Source: an uncultured Oscillospiraceae bacterium | Lineage (GTDB): Bacteria > Bacillota > Clostridia > Oscillospirales > Oscillospiraceae | Length of the DNA stretch: 9,326 bases | Assembly: GCA_934567115.1 (NCBI GenBank) | Contig: CAKTJA010000043.1 | Span: 1-9,326 of the forward strand | Direction of reading: 5' to 3' | In this document: positions 1-6,098 of the stretch, piece after piece | Position numbering within the stretch: position 1 is the first letter of the stretch | How the letters are laid out: each line of letters starts with the position of its first letter | Translations under genes and position numbers: made by a program | The notes under the pieces: model-generated | What the model saw: only the letters and a program-made list of their open reading frames with translations | Databases searched by the model: none | What the model was told of the DNA's origin: nothing

Positions 1-1
1 G

Positions 2-835
2 CCCTCCATTCTTCCGGGCATGACGCGCGCCGAGGCGCTGGAGACGACCGAGATCTGGTCGGTCGCGGGGCTGACGGACAGCGCGCACCCGCTGCTCACG
101 CAGCGTCCGTTCCGCGCGCCGCACCATACGCTCTCCGCCTCGGCGATGTCGGGCGGGGGCAAAGCGCTCTCCCCGGGCGAGATCTCTCTTGCGCATCACG
201 GCGTGCTGTTTCTCGACGAGCTTCCCGAGTTCCACCGCGACGTGCTTGAAACACTCCGCGCCCCGCTCGAGGACGGCGAGGTCACCATCACCCGCGCCGC
301 CGGCAGCGTGACGCTGCCCAGCCGCTTCATGCTCGTCGGCGCGATGAATCCCTGCCGCTGCGGCTGGTACGGCCACCCCTCCGGGCGCTGCCGCTGCTCG
401 CGGAAAGATGTGGAGAAATACGTCTCCAAGATCTCCGGCCCGCTGCTTGACCGCATGGACCTGCACGTCAACGTTCCGTCCGTGGAATTCGAGGCCATGC
501 GCCGCCGTGAAAAGGCGGAGTCCTCCGCCGCCGTGCGCGAACGGGTCAACGCCGCGCGGGAGCTTCAGAAAAAGCGCTTCGCCAACGCCGCCGTCTCCTG
601 CAACGCTTACATGACCGCCCCGATGGTCGGCGAGCTGTGCCGTCTGGACGCGGCGGGAGAGAAGCTTTTAAAGGGCGCATTCGACCGGCTCGGACTGACC
701 GCGCGCAGCCACGACCGGCTTCTGCGCGTCGCGCGCACCATCGCCGACCTCGACGGCAGCGAGAGCATCGAGGTCCACCATCTTGCCGAGGCGGTCCAGT
801 ACCGCAACACCGATATTTTGAGGGGAGAGGGCTGA
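2..835 (+). CDS. yifB: YifB/ComM-family Mg-chelatase-like AAA+ ATPase, 3' part
   Basis: This is the C-terminal portion (about 277 codons) of a YifB/ComM-type magnesium-chelatase-like AAA+ ATPase; the family is usually about 500 residues, so the N-terminal domain and Walker A lie upstream of the window. The frame is open from base 2 (PSILPG before the first Met), so the Met at base 20 is internal. Visible hallmarks are RPFRAPHHT, the Walker B stretch GVLFLDELPEF, the MNPCRCGWYGHP...RCRC cysteine cluster typical of the family, the LLDRMDLHVNVP segment, and the C-terminal GLTARSHDRLLRVARTIADLDG helix of the Mg_chelatase_C domain. ComM in Haemophilus and Vibrio is a branch-migration helicase used in natural transformation; the role in Clostridia is not settled. 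It ends one base before the membrane protein gene, suggesting co-transcription. The family call is very secure; the helicase role is inference from proteobacterial homologues. Confidence 0.95.
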   Translation, partial: PSILPGMTRAEALETTEIWSVAGLTDSAHPLLTQRPFRAPHHTLSASAMSGGGKALSPGEISLAHHGVLFLDELPEFHRDVLETLRAPLEDGEVTITRAAGSVTLPSRFMLVGAMNPCRCGWYGHPSGRCRCSRKDVEKYVSKISGPLLDRMDLHVNVPSVEFEAMRRREKAESSAAVRERVNAARELQKKRFANAAVSCNAYMTAPMVGELCRLDAAGEKLLKGAFDRLGLTARSHDRLLRVARTIADLDGSESIEVHHLAEAVQYRNTDILRGEG

Positions 836-836
836 T

Positions 837-1355
837 ATGAAAAAGCGGACGATCCTGCGTCTTGCCGGCACGGTCCTGCTCGCCCACGCGGCGCAGTGCG
901 CCGCATTTTTCCTGCTGATCATCGCCGCGTCCGGCTCGACGTCGGCCTTCACCTTCCGCTCGTCCTACGGGCTTGCGCTGGGGCTACTGTTTATCGCGGC
1001 GCCGGCGTTCGTCTTCGGCTGGGGGCTGCGCCCGGTGAAGGAGCCGTATGAAAAGGCCCTCTGCTGGAACGCCGCGATGGTGCTCTACGCGCTCAACGCA
1101 GCCGCCTTTCTGCTCGCGCCGGAGTTCGGCGCGGGGAATGTAGCCGCTATGTATTGGGGTGTGCCGATGGCCCCCGCGCTTGCGGGACTGAGCTTCTTTG
1201 CCGCGCCGCAGTCCGCGCTTTATCTCTTCGGCGGGGCGCTCGTCTCCGCCGTCGAGCCGCTGTTCCTGACGCTCGGTCTGCTCAGCGGCAGACGCGCCGG
1301 GAAGGACGATAAACCGACCGAAACCAACAACGAGGAGAAGAAAACCAATGCGTGA
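837..1355 (+). CDS. small polytopic membrane protein, unknown function
   Basis: A 172-residue protein I do not recognise. It starts with a positively charged MKKR stretch and has four to five hydrophobic segments (roughly residues 8-32, 42-64, 73-93, 100-120 and 124-148). It ends in a charged, soluble tail rich in Lys, Glu and Asn. The loop RPVKEPYEK between the second and third segments is basic, consistent with a cytoplasmic side, as is the N-terminus. No catalytic motif or transporter signature is visible. The ATG is 1 base after the yifB stop, with a GGGGAG ribosome-binding site inside the end of yifB. The 3' end overlaps the thiI start by 8 bases, so translation is probably coupled to both neighbours. 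That packing suggests operon membership but says nothing reliable about function. Confidence 0.75.
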   Translation: MKKRTILRLAGTVLLAHAAQCAAFFLLIIAASGSTSAFTFRSSYGLALGLLFIAAPAFVFGWGLRPVKEPYEKALCWNAAMVLYALNAAAFLLAPEFGAGNVAAMYWGVPMAPALAGLSFFAAPQSALYLFGGALVSAVEPLFLTLGLLSGRRAGKDDKPTETNNEEKKTNA

Positions 1356-2523
1356 AATGATTCTGTGCAAGCTCGGCGAGGTGGTCCTCAAGGGGCTGAA
1401 CCGCCGCAGCTTTGAGGATAAGCTGATCGGAAACCTGCGCCGCCGCACGGCGAAGTGCGGCAGCTTCCGCATCTATTCCAAGCAGAGCACCATCTATGTC
1501 GAGCCGACGGACGACGGCTGCGACCTTGCTGCGGCCTACGCCGCCTGCCGTCAGGTGTTCGGCGTTATCGCGGTCAGCCGTGCGCTGCCGTGTGAAAAGG
1601 ACGTACAGGCCATCATCCGCACGGCGAAGGCCTATCTCGCGCCCGAATTTTCCCGCGCGAAGGATTTCAAGGTGGAGAGCAAGCGCGCGGACAAGGCCTT
1701 CCCGCTCACCTCCATCCAGCTCTCTCAGCAGGTCGGCGGAGCGCTCCGCCAGGCGTTCCCGGGCTGCGCGGTCAACGTCCACGACCCGGAGCTGACCGTC
1801 TTCATCGAGGTCCGCGACAACGCGGCCTACGTCCACGGCCCCGCCGAGCCGGGCGCGGGCGGACTTCCCGTCGGCATGGGCGGCAGCGCCGTCTCGCTGC
1901 TCTCCGGCGGCATTGATTCGCCGGTCGCGTCCTACATGATGGCAAAGCGCGGCGTGTCGCTCGAAATGGTACACTTTTTCTCCCCGCCCTACACCTCCGA
2001 CGCGGCGCGGGAAAAGGTGCTTGAGCTGGCGCAGTTGCTCACGCCGTGGTGCGGGCGGCTGACCGTACACATCGTCCCGTTTACCGAAATTCAGGAGCAG
2101 ATCCGCACCAGCTGCCCCGAGGACCATTTCACGCTCATCATGCGCCGTTTCATGATGCGGCTCGCCCAGCGCGTCGCCGAAGAGGTCCGCGCGAAGGCGC
2201 TCGTCACCGGCGAATGCCTCGGACAGGTCGCCAGCCAGACGATGGAGGCCCTGCGGGTGAGCGAGGACGTCGTCGATCTTCCCGTTCTGCGTCCGCTCAT
2301 CGGCATGGACAAGGAGGAGATCATCCGCATCTCCCGCAAAATCGGCACGTTCGACACCTCCATCCTCCCCTACGAGGACTGCTGCACGGTCTTCACCCCG
2401 CGCCATCCCAAGACGAAGCCGAACGTCGAGGAGGTCCGCGAGCTTGAGTCGGCGCTGGACGTCGAAGCGCTGTGCGGCCGAGCGATGGCGGGACGCGAGC
2501 GCGTCCGCGTCAAGCTGCCCTGA
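1348..2523 (+). CDS. thiI: tRNA 4-thiouridine synthetase (tRNA sulfurtransferase) ThiI
   Basis: ThiI adenylates uridine 8 of tRNA and transfers persulfide sulfur to make 4-thiouridine; in some bacteria it also feeds sulfur to thiamin thiazole synthesis. The 391-residue protein has the expected order: an N-terminal ferredoxin-like region starting EMILCKLGEVVLKGLNR, a THUMP domain (about 60-165), then the PP-loop ATP-pyrophosphatase motif S186-GGIDSP-192 and ETMEALRVSEDVVDLPVLRPL. The C-terminal motif PYEDCCTVFTPRHPKTKP puts Cys345/Cys346 about where the catalytic core Cys344 of E. coli ThiI lies. There is no C-terminal rhodanese domain (E. coli ThiI is 482 residues), as in Bacillus-type ThiI, so sulfur probably comes directly from a cysteine desulfurase encoded elsewhere. 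The start is supported by GAGGAG at 1332-1337, 10 bases upstream. It overlaps the preceding membrane protein gene by 8 bases. Confidence 0.97.
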   Translation: MREMILCKLGEVVLKGLNRRSFEDKLIGNLRRRTAKCGSFRIYSKQSTIYVEPTDDGCDLAAAYAACRQVFGVIAVSRALPCEKDVQAIIRTAKAYLAPEFSRAKDFKVESKRADKAFPLTSIQLSQQVGGALRQAFPGCAVNVHDPELTVFIEVRDNAAYVHGPAEPGAGGLPVGMGGSAVSLLSGGIDSPVASYMMAKRGVSLEMVHFFSPPYTSDAAREKVLELAQLLTPWCGRLTVHIVPFTEIQEQIRTSCPEDHFTLIMRRFMMRLAQRVAEEVRAKALVTGECLGQVASQTMEALRVSEDVVDLPVLRPLIGMDKEEIIRISRKIGTFDTSILPYEDCCTVFTPRHPKTKPNVEEVRELESALDVEALCGRAMAGRERVRVKLP

Positions 2524-2561
2524 GCCGCCGGACGCTTCCGTCCGAGAATGCAAAAATAACG

Positions 2562-2591
2562 AAAAGGCTTCTCCCGAAGGAGAAGCCTTTT
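2562..2591. terminator. bidirectional Rho-independent terminator between thiI and the convergent ATPase gene
   Basis: A perfect 13-bp stem (AAAAGGCTTCTCC / GGAGAAGCCTTTT) with a 4-base loop sits 38 bases after the thiI stop and 22 bases beyond the stop of the convergent minus-strand gene. Read on the minus strand the loop is TTCG closed by a C-G pair, the classic extra-stable C(UUCG)G tetraloop. The stem ends in T runs on both strands, with more T-rich sequence beyond each. Its position between convergent genes fits shared use by both transcripts. Confidence 0.92.
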
Positions 2592-2613
2592 GCTTTTGCT
2601 CTTTCCCGGACGC

Positions 2614-3024
2614 TTACAGGTACTTCTGCATTCCGTCAGTGGCGAGGCTGGGGTCGCCCGTGACGGAAACGGTAAACTTAACGCCGTGGTCGTTGCTGAA
2701 ACGGTTGAGCCAATCAAGGAAATCGTCCGCCGCCTGATTGCACTCGCCGCCGACGATCTTGAACAAATTGTCGATAAAGATATGGGAAATATCGTAATTG
2801 CCGGCGTACAGACCGCTGACGAAGCAGCGCATGCCCTCATAGGTCGTAATCTGATATTCGTCGGCAGAAAGAAGACGAGCGCGGTGATGGATGTCAAAGG
2901 TCATCGAAGTCTTCGCCTCGATGCACACCACATTGCCGGACTCCTCCGCCGCAGTGGCGTTGACCAGCTCAATCAGCTTTTTGGTCTTACCGGTGCCCTT
3001 TTCACCCATAATCAATCTAACCAT
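2614..3024 (-). CDS. small P-loop ATP-binding protein, conserved clostridial type
   Basis: A 136-residue single-domain P-loop protein. The Walker A motif is G7-EKGTGKT-14 almost at the N-terminus (MVRLIMGEKGTGKTKK). A Walker B-like strand HIFIDNLF has its aspartate at residue 85, and a terminal strand/turn reads FTVSVTGDPS. Conserved-looking segments NVVCIEAKT and GLYAGNYDISHIF separate them. Proteins of this type in Firmicutes are often labelled 'ATP-binding protein' or, loosely, 'twitching motility protein PilT', but this one is far too short for PilT and lacks its other motifs. The actual function is unknown. The ATG is supported by AGAAGGAGT at 3033-3041. Codon use is visibly less GC-rich than in the flanking genes, which could mean high expression or a different origin. 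The gene has its own promoter and shares the terminator with thiI. Confidence 0.88.
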   Translation of the reverse strand: MVRLIMGEKGTGKTKKLIELVNATAAEESGNVVCIEAKTSMTFDIHHRARLLSADEYQITTYEGMRCFVSGLYAGNYDISHIFIDNLFKIVGGECNQAADDFLDWLNRFSNDHGVKFTVSVTGDPSLATDGMQKYL

Positions 3025-3081
3025 AAGTAATCACTCCTTCTACATAGCATCCGTGCGGACATGCACGGTATCCTTATCGTC

Positions 3082-3110
3082 AGCATAGCACAGAATTTTT
3101 CATTTTGCAA
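3082..3110 (-). promoter_or_regulatory. sigma-A-type promoter of the small ATPase gene
   Basis: On the minus strand, TTGCAA (3105-3110, 4/6 match to TTGACA) is followed after exactly 17 bases by TATGCT (3082-3087), preceded by a TGN extended -10. Transcription would start near 3075, giving a leader of about 50 bases. That leader holds a 6-bp hairpin (CCGTGC/GCACGG, 3051-3068). The AGAAGGAGT ribosome-binding site follows at 3033-3041. Confidence 0.75.
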
Positions 3111-3115
3111 TGACG

Positions 3116-3132
3116 AATGCAAAATTTGCATT
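3116..3132. repeat. 8-bp inverted repeat upstream of the small ATPase promoter
   Basis: AATGCAAA and TTTGCATT form a perfect 8-bp dyad around one central A. It lies 5 bases upstream of the -35 box (minus-strand sense) and immediately after the pncC stop codon. It could be an operator or an AT-rich upstream promoter element. A terminator role for pncC is less likely because the stem is weak and no long T run follows. The symmetry is seen; the role is inference. Confidence 0.45.
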
Positions 3133-3136
3133 ATAT

Positions 3137-3679
3137 TCATTTTTCCCCGGGCGCGTCTTCGCCCGGACGCGGCCCCCCCGTAAGCGAGCAGCGGACAAGC
3201 TCCAGCGCGCCGTCGGCCGCAAGGCTGCGGATGCGGCCGCGCTCATGCTCACCGAAGCGGAACAGCCTGCACCGCGTCCCCTCCGCGCCGGCGAGCGCGA
3301 TATAGACCGTCCCGATCGGGTTCCCCCACCCGTCGCCGTCCGGTCCGGCCACCCCGGTGACCGACACCCCCAGCCGCGCGCCGGTGACCGTCCGCACTCC
3401 CTCCGCCATCGCGCGGGCGACCGGAGCGCTGACCGCGCCGTATTCGTCCAGCATCGCGCGCGGCACGCCGAGCGCCCTCTCCTTGACCTCGTTCGTATAG
3501 CTCACGACCCCGCCGGCAAAGACCCGTGACGCGCCGGCAGGGTCCGTCATCCGCTTGGCAACCAGCCCGCCCGTGCAGCTCTCCGCCGCGGCGAGCGTCG
3601 CCCCCCGCGCGCGCAGAAGCGCGGACACCGTCTCCTCAAGCCGCTCCGCGTTCGCGGCGCGTTCCTCATCGTATTTCAT
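3137..3679 (-). CDS. pncC: nicotinamide-nucleotide amidohydrolase (CinA C-terminal domain protein, PncC)
   Basis: PncC deamidates nicotinamide mononucleotide to nicotinic acid mononucleotide, recycling the NMN released by NAD-dependent DNA ligase and other reactions. The 180-residue protein is a stand-alone CinA C-terminal domain. Hallmarks are the A32-ESCTGGL motif, whose serine (Ser34) is the family's proposed nucleophile, VFAGGVVSYTNEVKERALGV (about 53-72), and SVTGVAGPDG (106-115). The N-terminal molybdopterin-binding-like domain of full CinA is absent. The last 12 or so residues are Gly/Pro/Glu-rich and probably disordered. The ATG is chosen because AGAAGGAG (complement of 3688-3697) lies about 8 bases upstream. 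It is divergent from the response regulator gene and upstream of, but separately promoted from, the small ATPase gene. Confidence 0.93.
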   Translation of the reverse strand: MKYDEERAANAERLEETVSALLRARGATLAAAESCTGGLVAKRMTDPAGASRVFAGGVVSYTNEVKERALGVPRAMLDEYGAVSAPVARAMAEGVRTVTGARLGVSVTGVAGPDGDGWGNPIGTVYIALAGAEGTRCRLFRFGEHERGRIRSLAADGALELVRCSLTGGPRPGEDAPGEK

Positions 3680-3749
3680 GGCAGCTTCTCCTTCTCCGCC
3701 GTCCCCGGCGGCAAAATCGTTTACAGGTATTTATTCCCTCCCGCTTTTC

Positions 3750-3758
3750 TGGTATACT
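3750..3758 (+). promoter_or_regulatory. extended -10 promoter of the two-component operon
   Basis: TGGTATACT gives a TGN extension plus TATACT (3753-3758, 5/6 match to TATAAT). The hexamer 17 bases upstream (TTTATT, 3730-3735) is a poor -35, as is common with an extended -10. The predicted start is near 3765, leaving a leader of about 70 bases before the GTG start. No clear sigma-A promoter was found for the divergent pncC gene in the same interval. Confidence 0.6.
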
Positions 3759-3822
3759 TAGATGTGCTCAGGCCGAAAATTTCAAGCAGATTTCAGCTTG
3801 AGCCGCTATCCTACGATCAGAC

Positions 3823-3828
3823 AGGAGG
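3823..3828 (+). promoter_or_regulatory. ribosome-binding site that fixes the GTG start of the response regulator
   Basis: AGGAGG lies 7 bases before GTG at 3836. The in-frame ATG at 3764 would add 24 residues that do not belong to a receiver domain, and it sits at the predicted transcription start, so the GTG start is preferred. Confidence 0.88.
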
Positions 3829-3835
3829 GATCGCC

Positions 3836-4513
3836 GTGAAAATTCTGATCGCGGAAGACGAGACCACCATCGCCCGCGCGCTGAAGGTCATGCTGGAGAA
3901 AAACAAGTACTCCGTCGACGTCGTCCACAACGGCGCCGACGCGGTGGATTACTGCGAGGCCGTCCGCTACGACGCGCTCGTCCTCGACATCATGATGCCG
4001 AAAATGAACGGGATCGAGGCGCTGACCGCCATCCGAAAGAAGGGAATCACGACACCGGCCCTGTTCCTCACAGCAAAGGCCGAGGTAGAGGACCGCGTCG
4101 CCGGACTGGACGCGGGCGCGGACGACTACCTTCCCAAACCCTTCGCGGCAAGCGAGTTCCTCGCCCGGGTCCGCGCGCTGACCCGCCGCAGCAGCGCGTA
4201 CGCCCCGCCGCTGCTCTCTCTGGGGAGCACGGTCCTTGACTGCGGGCGGTACATGCTGCTTGTAAACGAAGACGGTCTGCGGCTGAACAACAAGGAGTTT
4301 CAGCTCATGGAGCTGTTCCTGCGCCATCCGCATCAGGTGTTCTCCACCGAGCTTCTGATGGACCGCGTGTGGGGCACGGACTCCTCTGCGGAGATCGACG
4401 TCGTATGGACCTACATCGGCTTTCTGCGCAAGAAGCTCAAGCAGCTTCACGCGGACGTTGAGATCCGGACCGTGCGCGGCGCGGGGTACGCGCTGGAGGA
4501 GGCCGTATGCTGA
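3836..4513 (+). CDS. OmpR/PhoB-family response regulator
   Basis: A 225-residue two-domain transcription regulator. The receiver domain (about 1-115) begins MKILIAEDE with acidic residues Glu7/Asp8, has the phosphoacceptor Asp51 in LVLDIMMP, the switch Thr79 in LFLTAK and the invariant Lys101 in LPKPF. The C-terminal winged-helix DNA-binding domain (about 126-222) includes LNNKEFQLMELFLRHPHQVFS, LLMDRVWG, a WTYIGFLRKKL recognition-helix region and the wing RTVRGAGYAL. It should be phosphorylated by the kinase encoded next and bind direct-repeat sites. The start is GTG with AGGAGG 7 bases upstream. The stop overlaps the kinase start by 7 bases, indicating translational coupling. No adjacent transporter or other target gene identifies the regulon. 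Confidence 0.96.
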   Translation: MKILIAEDETTIARALKVMLEKNKYSVDVVHNGADAVDYCEAVRYDALVLDIMMPKMNGIEALTAIRKKGITTPALFLTAKAEVEDRVAGLDAGADDYLPKPFAASEFLARVRALTRRSSAYAPPLLSLGSTVLDCGRYMLLVNEDGLRLNNKEFQLMELFLRHPHQVFSTELLMDRVWGTDSSAEIDVVWTYIGFLRKKLKQLHADVEIRTVRGAGYALEEAVC

Positions 4514-5766
4514 AAAAAATGCGGCGGCGCTTCATCGGCTCCGCGATGGCGGCGTTTTCCGCCGTCGTGCTGATTTTGCTGCTCGCCCTCAATCTCTGGA
4601 ACTATCGCAGCGTCGCCCGGCAGCAGGACGACATGCTTCTTCGCCTTTTGCAGGCGGAGGAGCGCCGCGACCCGCCCGCCCCGCCGGGGCAGAGCGCCCC
4701 CCCGGAGCAGAACGCCCCTCCGGAGCAGAACGCCCCTCCGCTCGGCGACTTCGGGCGCTTCTCGCGCGAGGTGCAGTATTCGCTCCGCTTTTTCTCCGTC
4801 CGCTATGCGGAAGGACAGGTCGAAAGCGTCGATCAGGCGTTCATCGCCTCCGTGTCGGAGGAGGAGGCCGTCAGCTTTTCCGAGCGCGTTCTTGCGCTGG
4901 GACGGCGCTGCGGCTACTGCGGCGGCTACCGCTATCTGGTGGAAAGCGGCGACGGCGTGACGACCGTCATCTTCCTCAACTCCGAGCGGGAACTTCAGGC
5001 CATCCGCTCCCTCCTCTGGATCACCGTGGCGATCGCCGTCGTCTGTCTCGGGATCGTCTTCGCGCTGGTGCTGGTCTTCTCCACCCGCGCCATCGCGCCT
5101 TATCTGCGCAATCTTGAAGCACAGAAGCAGTTCATCACCAACGCCGGGCACGAGCTGAAGACCCCCCTGACCGCCATTTTGACCAGCGCGGACCTTCTCG
5201 CGATGGAGCACGGGGACGACGAATGGGTACGCGGCATCCAGCTTCAGGCGCGCCGCCTCTCCAAGCTCATCACCAGCCTCGTGACGCTCTCGCGTCTGGA
5301 CGAGGAAAACCCGTTCCCGGAAAAGGCCGAATTTTCGCTCAGCGACGCGGTCTGGGAAGCCGCAGAGCCGTTCCGGTCGCTCGCCCGCGCCGCCGGGAAA
5401 AGCTACACGCAGCAGATCGAGGACGACCTCCTGCTGACCGGGGACCGGACGGCGGTCTGCCAGACGGTCTCCATCCTGCTGGACAACGCCGTAAAGTACT
5501 GCGACGAGGGCGGGAGCATACGCCTTCGGCTGTTCCGCAGCGGCAGACGGTCCGTGCTGGAGGTCGCAAATTCCTGCGCCCATGCGCAGGATATGGACGT
5601 TTCCCGCCTGTTCGACCGCTTTTACCGCCCCGACGAATCGCACGCGAGGGCGACCGGCGGGACGGGCATCGGGCTGTCGATCGCCCGGGCGACGGCGCAG
5701 GCCCATGGCGGAACGATCGACGCGCGCGCCCTGCCCGGAGAGATCGTCTTTCAGCTTCGGCTGTAG
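4507..5766 (+). CDS. membrane sensor histidine kinase
   Basis: A 419-residue kinase partnered with the preceding regulator. It has a transmembrane segment at about 10-32, an extracytoplasmic sensor region of about 135 residues, a second membrane segment at about 169-193, then the dimerisation/phosphoacceptor H-box FITNAGHELKTPLTAI with His215. The N-box is LLDNAVKYC (Asn327), followed by RLFDRFYRP (F-box) and GGTGIGLSIA (G2 box, from Gly384). The usual DxGxG G1 box is replaced by EVANSC (352-357), a degeneracy I associate with a subgroup of clostridial kinases. The sensor region carries a Pro-rich tandem repeat (60-77) and a CxxC pair, Cys135/Cys138 in RCGYCGGYRYL. The GGAGGAGG ribosome-binding site lies inside the regulator gene, and the ATG overlaps its stop. 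The ligand cannot be told from the sequence. Confidence 0.95.
   Translation: MLKKMRRRFIGSAMAAFSAVVLILLLALNLWNYRSVARQQDDMLLRLLQAEERRDPPAPPGQSAPPEQNAPPEQNAPPLGDFGRFSREVQYSLRFFSVRYAEGQVESVDQAFIASVSEEEAVSFSERVLALGRRCGYCGGYRYLVESGDGVTTVIFLNSERELQAIRSLLWITVAIAVVCLGIVFALVLVFSTRAIAPYLRNLEAQKQFITNAGHELKTPLTAILTSADLLAMEHGDDEWVRGIQLQARRLSKLITSLVTLSRLDEENPFPEKAEFSLSDAVWEAAEPFRSLARAAGKSYTQQIEDDLLLTGDRTAVCQTVSILLDNAVKYCDEGGSIRLRLFRSGRRSVLEVANSCAHAQDMDVSRLFDRFYRPDESHARATGGTGIGLSIARATAQAHGGTIDARALPGEIVFQLRL
4684..4737 (+). repeat. three tandem 18-bp units encoding P-(E/G)-Q-(N/S)-A-P in the kinase sensor region
   Basis: Units at 4684-4701, 4702-4719 and 4720-4737. The last two are identical at the DNA level (CCGGAGCAGAACGCCCCT) and the first differs at a few bases. 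The protein segment is a Pro-rich spacer just outside the first membrane segment. The whole-codon unit means copy number can vary without a frameshift. Confidence 0.9.
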
Positions 5767-5847
5767 CGTCTGAACCGCCTCGTATCACGCCGCCCACTTG
5801 CTTCTCGGCGTCCGCGCGGCGGACGGGAAAATCGGGTGAAATTGAAA

Positions 5848-5874
5848 TATGATAACCGCCTCACGGTCATCATA
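5848..5874. repeat. 11-bp imperfect inverted repeat carrying TATGAT on both strands
   Basis: TATGATAACCG (5848-5858) and CGGTCATCATA (5864-5874) pair with a single mismatch around the 5-base loop CCTCA. Both outer ends read TATGAT, a -10-like hexamer, outward-in on each strand. No T run follows on either strand, so it is not a standard terminator. Confidence 0.75.
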
Positions 5875-5898
5875 CCACACAAGCCCCCGGCTTGTCAC
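5869..5898 (-). promoter_or_regulatory. minus-strand promoter-like element with a dyad in its spacer
   Basis: On the minus strand GTGACA (5893-5898, 5/6 match to TTGACA) is followed after 18 bases by TATGAT (5869-5874) with a TGG extension. A 7-bp inverted repeat ACAAGCC / GGCTTGT (5879-5895, loop of 3) fills most of the spacer. That layout recalls, but does not prove, an operator between -35 and -10 as in MerR-type promoters. Transcription would begin near 5862 and run antisense into the 3' end of the kinase gene; no gene on that strand follows. Confidence 0.45.
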
Positions 5899-5998
5899 CC
5901 CAGTATCATCGGGTCAAGCGGCTCCCAATCAGGCGTCGCGGAATGGGGCGGCTTATTTTTAGCGAATTTCCGAGAAGGCCGCCAAAACCGCAAAGACC

Positions 5999-6026
5999 GA
6001 GAACCGGGGCGAACGCCCCGGTTCTC
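5999..6026 (-). terminator. hairpin terminator downstream of the minus-strand lipoprotein gene
   Basis: GAGAACCGGGGC (5999-6010) and GCCCCGGTTCTC (6015-6026) form a perfect 12-bp stem with a 4-base loop, 72 bases after the lipoprotein stop. On the minus strand it is followed by a moderately T-rich stretch (GGTCTTTGCGGTTTTGG). On the plus strand the sequence after it is not T-rich, so use in that direction is less likely. Confidence 0.7.
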
Positions 6027-6098
6027 AGCTTAATGGCATTGCATCGCGGCGGGACGCCGCTCCAGACCGTCAGGCGGACTTCCCATGCGCGCCCCTCT

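Larger units (their letters stand above)
5767..6098. other. intergenic region between the kinase and lipoprotein genes
   Basis: This is a 332-base gap with no convincing gene: open frames here lack a usable ribosome-binding site and protein-like composition. It holds an 11-bp imperfect inverted repeat (5848-5874), a 7-bp inverted repeat (5879-5895) inside a minus-strand promoter-like element (5869-5898), and a 12-bp hairpin (5999-6026) suited to ending the minus-strand lipoprotein transcript. No clear U-tract terminator follows the kinase gene on the plus strand. Between 5899 and 5998 I see nothing more than an AT-rich patch near 5950-5970. Confidence 0.7.

Noticed and set aside
1282..2553. 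423-codon minus-strand open frame opposite thiI
   Set aside because: It is a shadow of thiI, rich in Arg, Asp and His from codon complementarity, with no recognisable domain.
3764..3835. ATG start at 3764 for the response regulator
   Set aside because: It adds 24 residues not found in receiver domains and lies at the predicted transcription start; the GTG at 3836 has AGGAGG at ideal spacing.
4684..4737. CRISPR-like array
   Set aside because: The 18-bp units are directly abutting with no spacers and are in frame inside the kinase gene.
4447..5706. Long minus-strand open frame opposite the histidine kinase
   Set aside because: It is a typical GC-rich shadow of a secure gene, with no signal, motif or ribosome-binding site of its own.
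5825..5853. Plus-strand promoter using TATGAT at 5848
   Set aside because: The hexamer 17 bases upstream is GGGAAA, not -35-like, there is no TG extension, and no gene follows on that strand for about 950 bases.
5848..5895. The two inverted repeats as the terminator of the kinase operon
   Set aside because: Neither hairpin is followed by a T run on the plus strand, so an intrinsic terminator is not supported.
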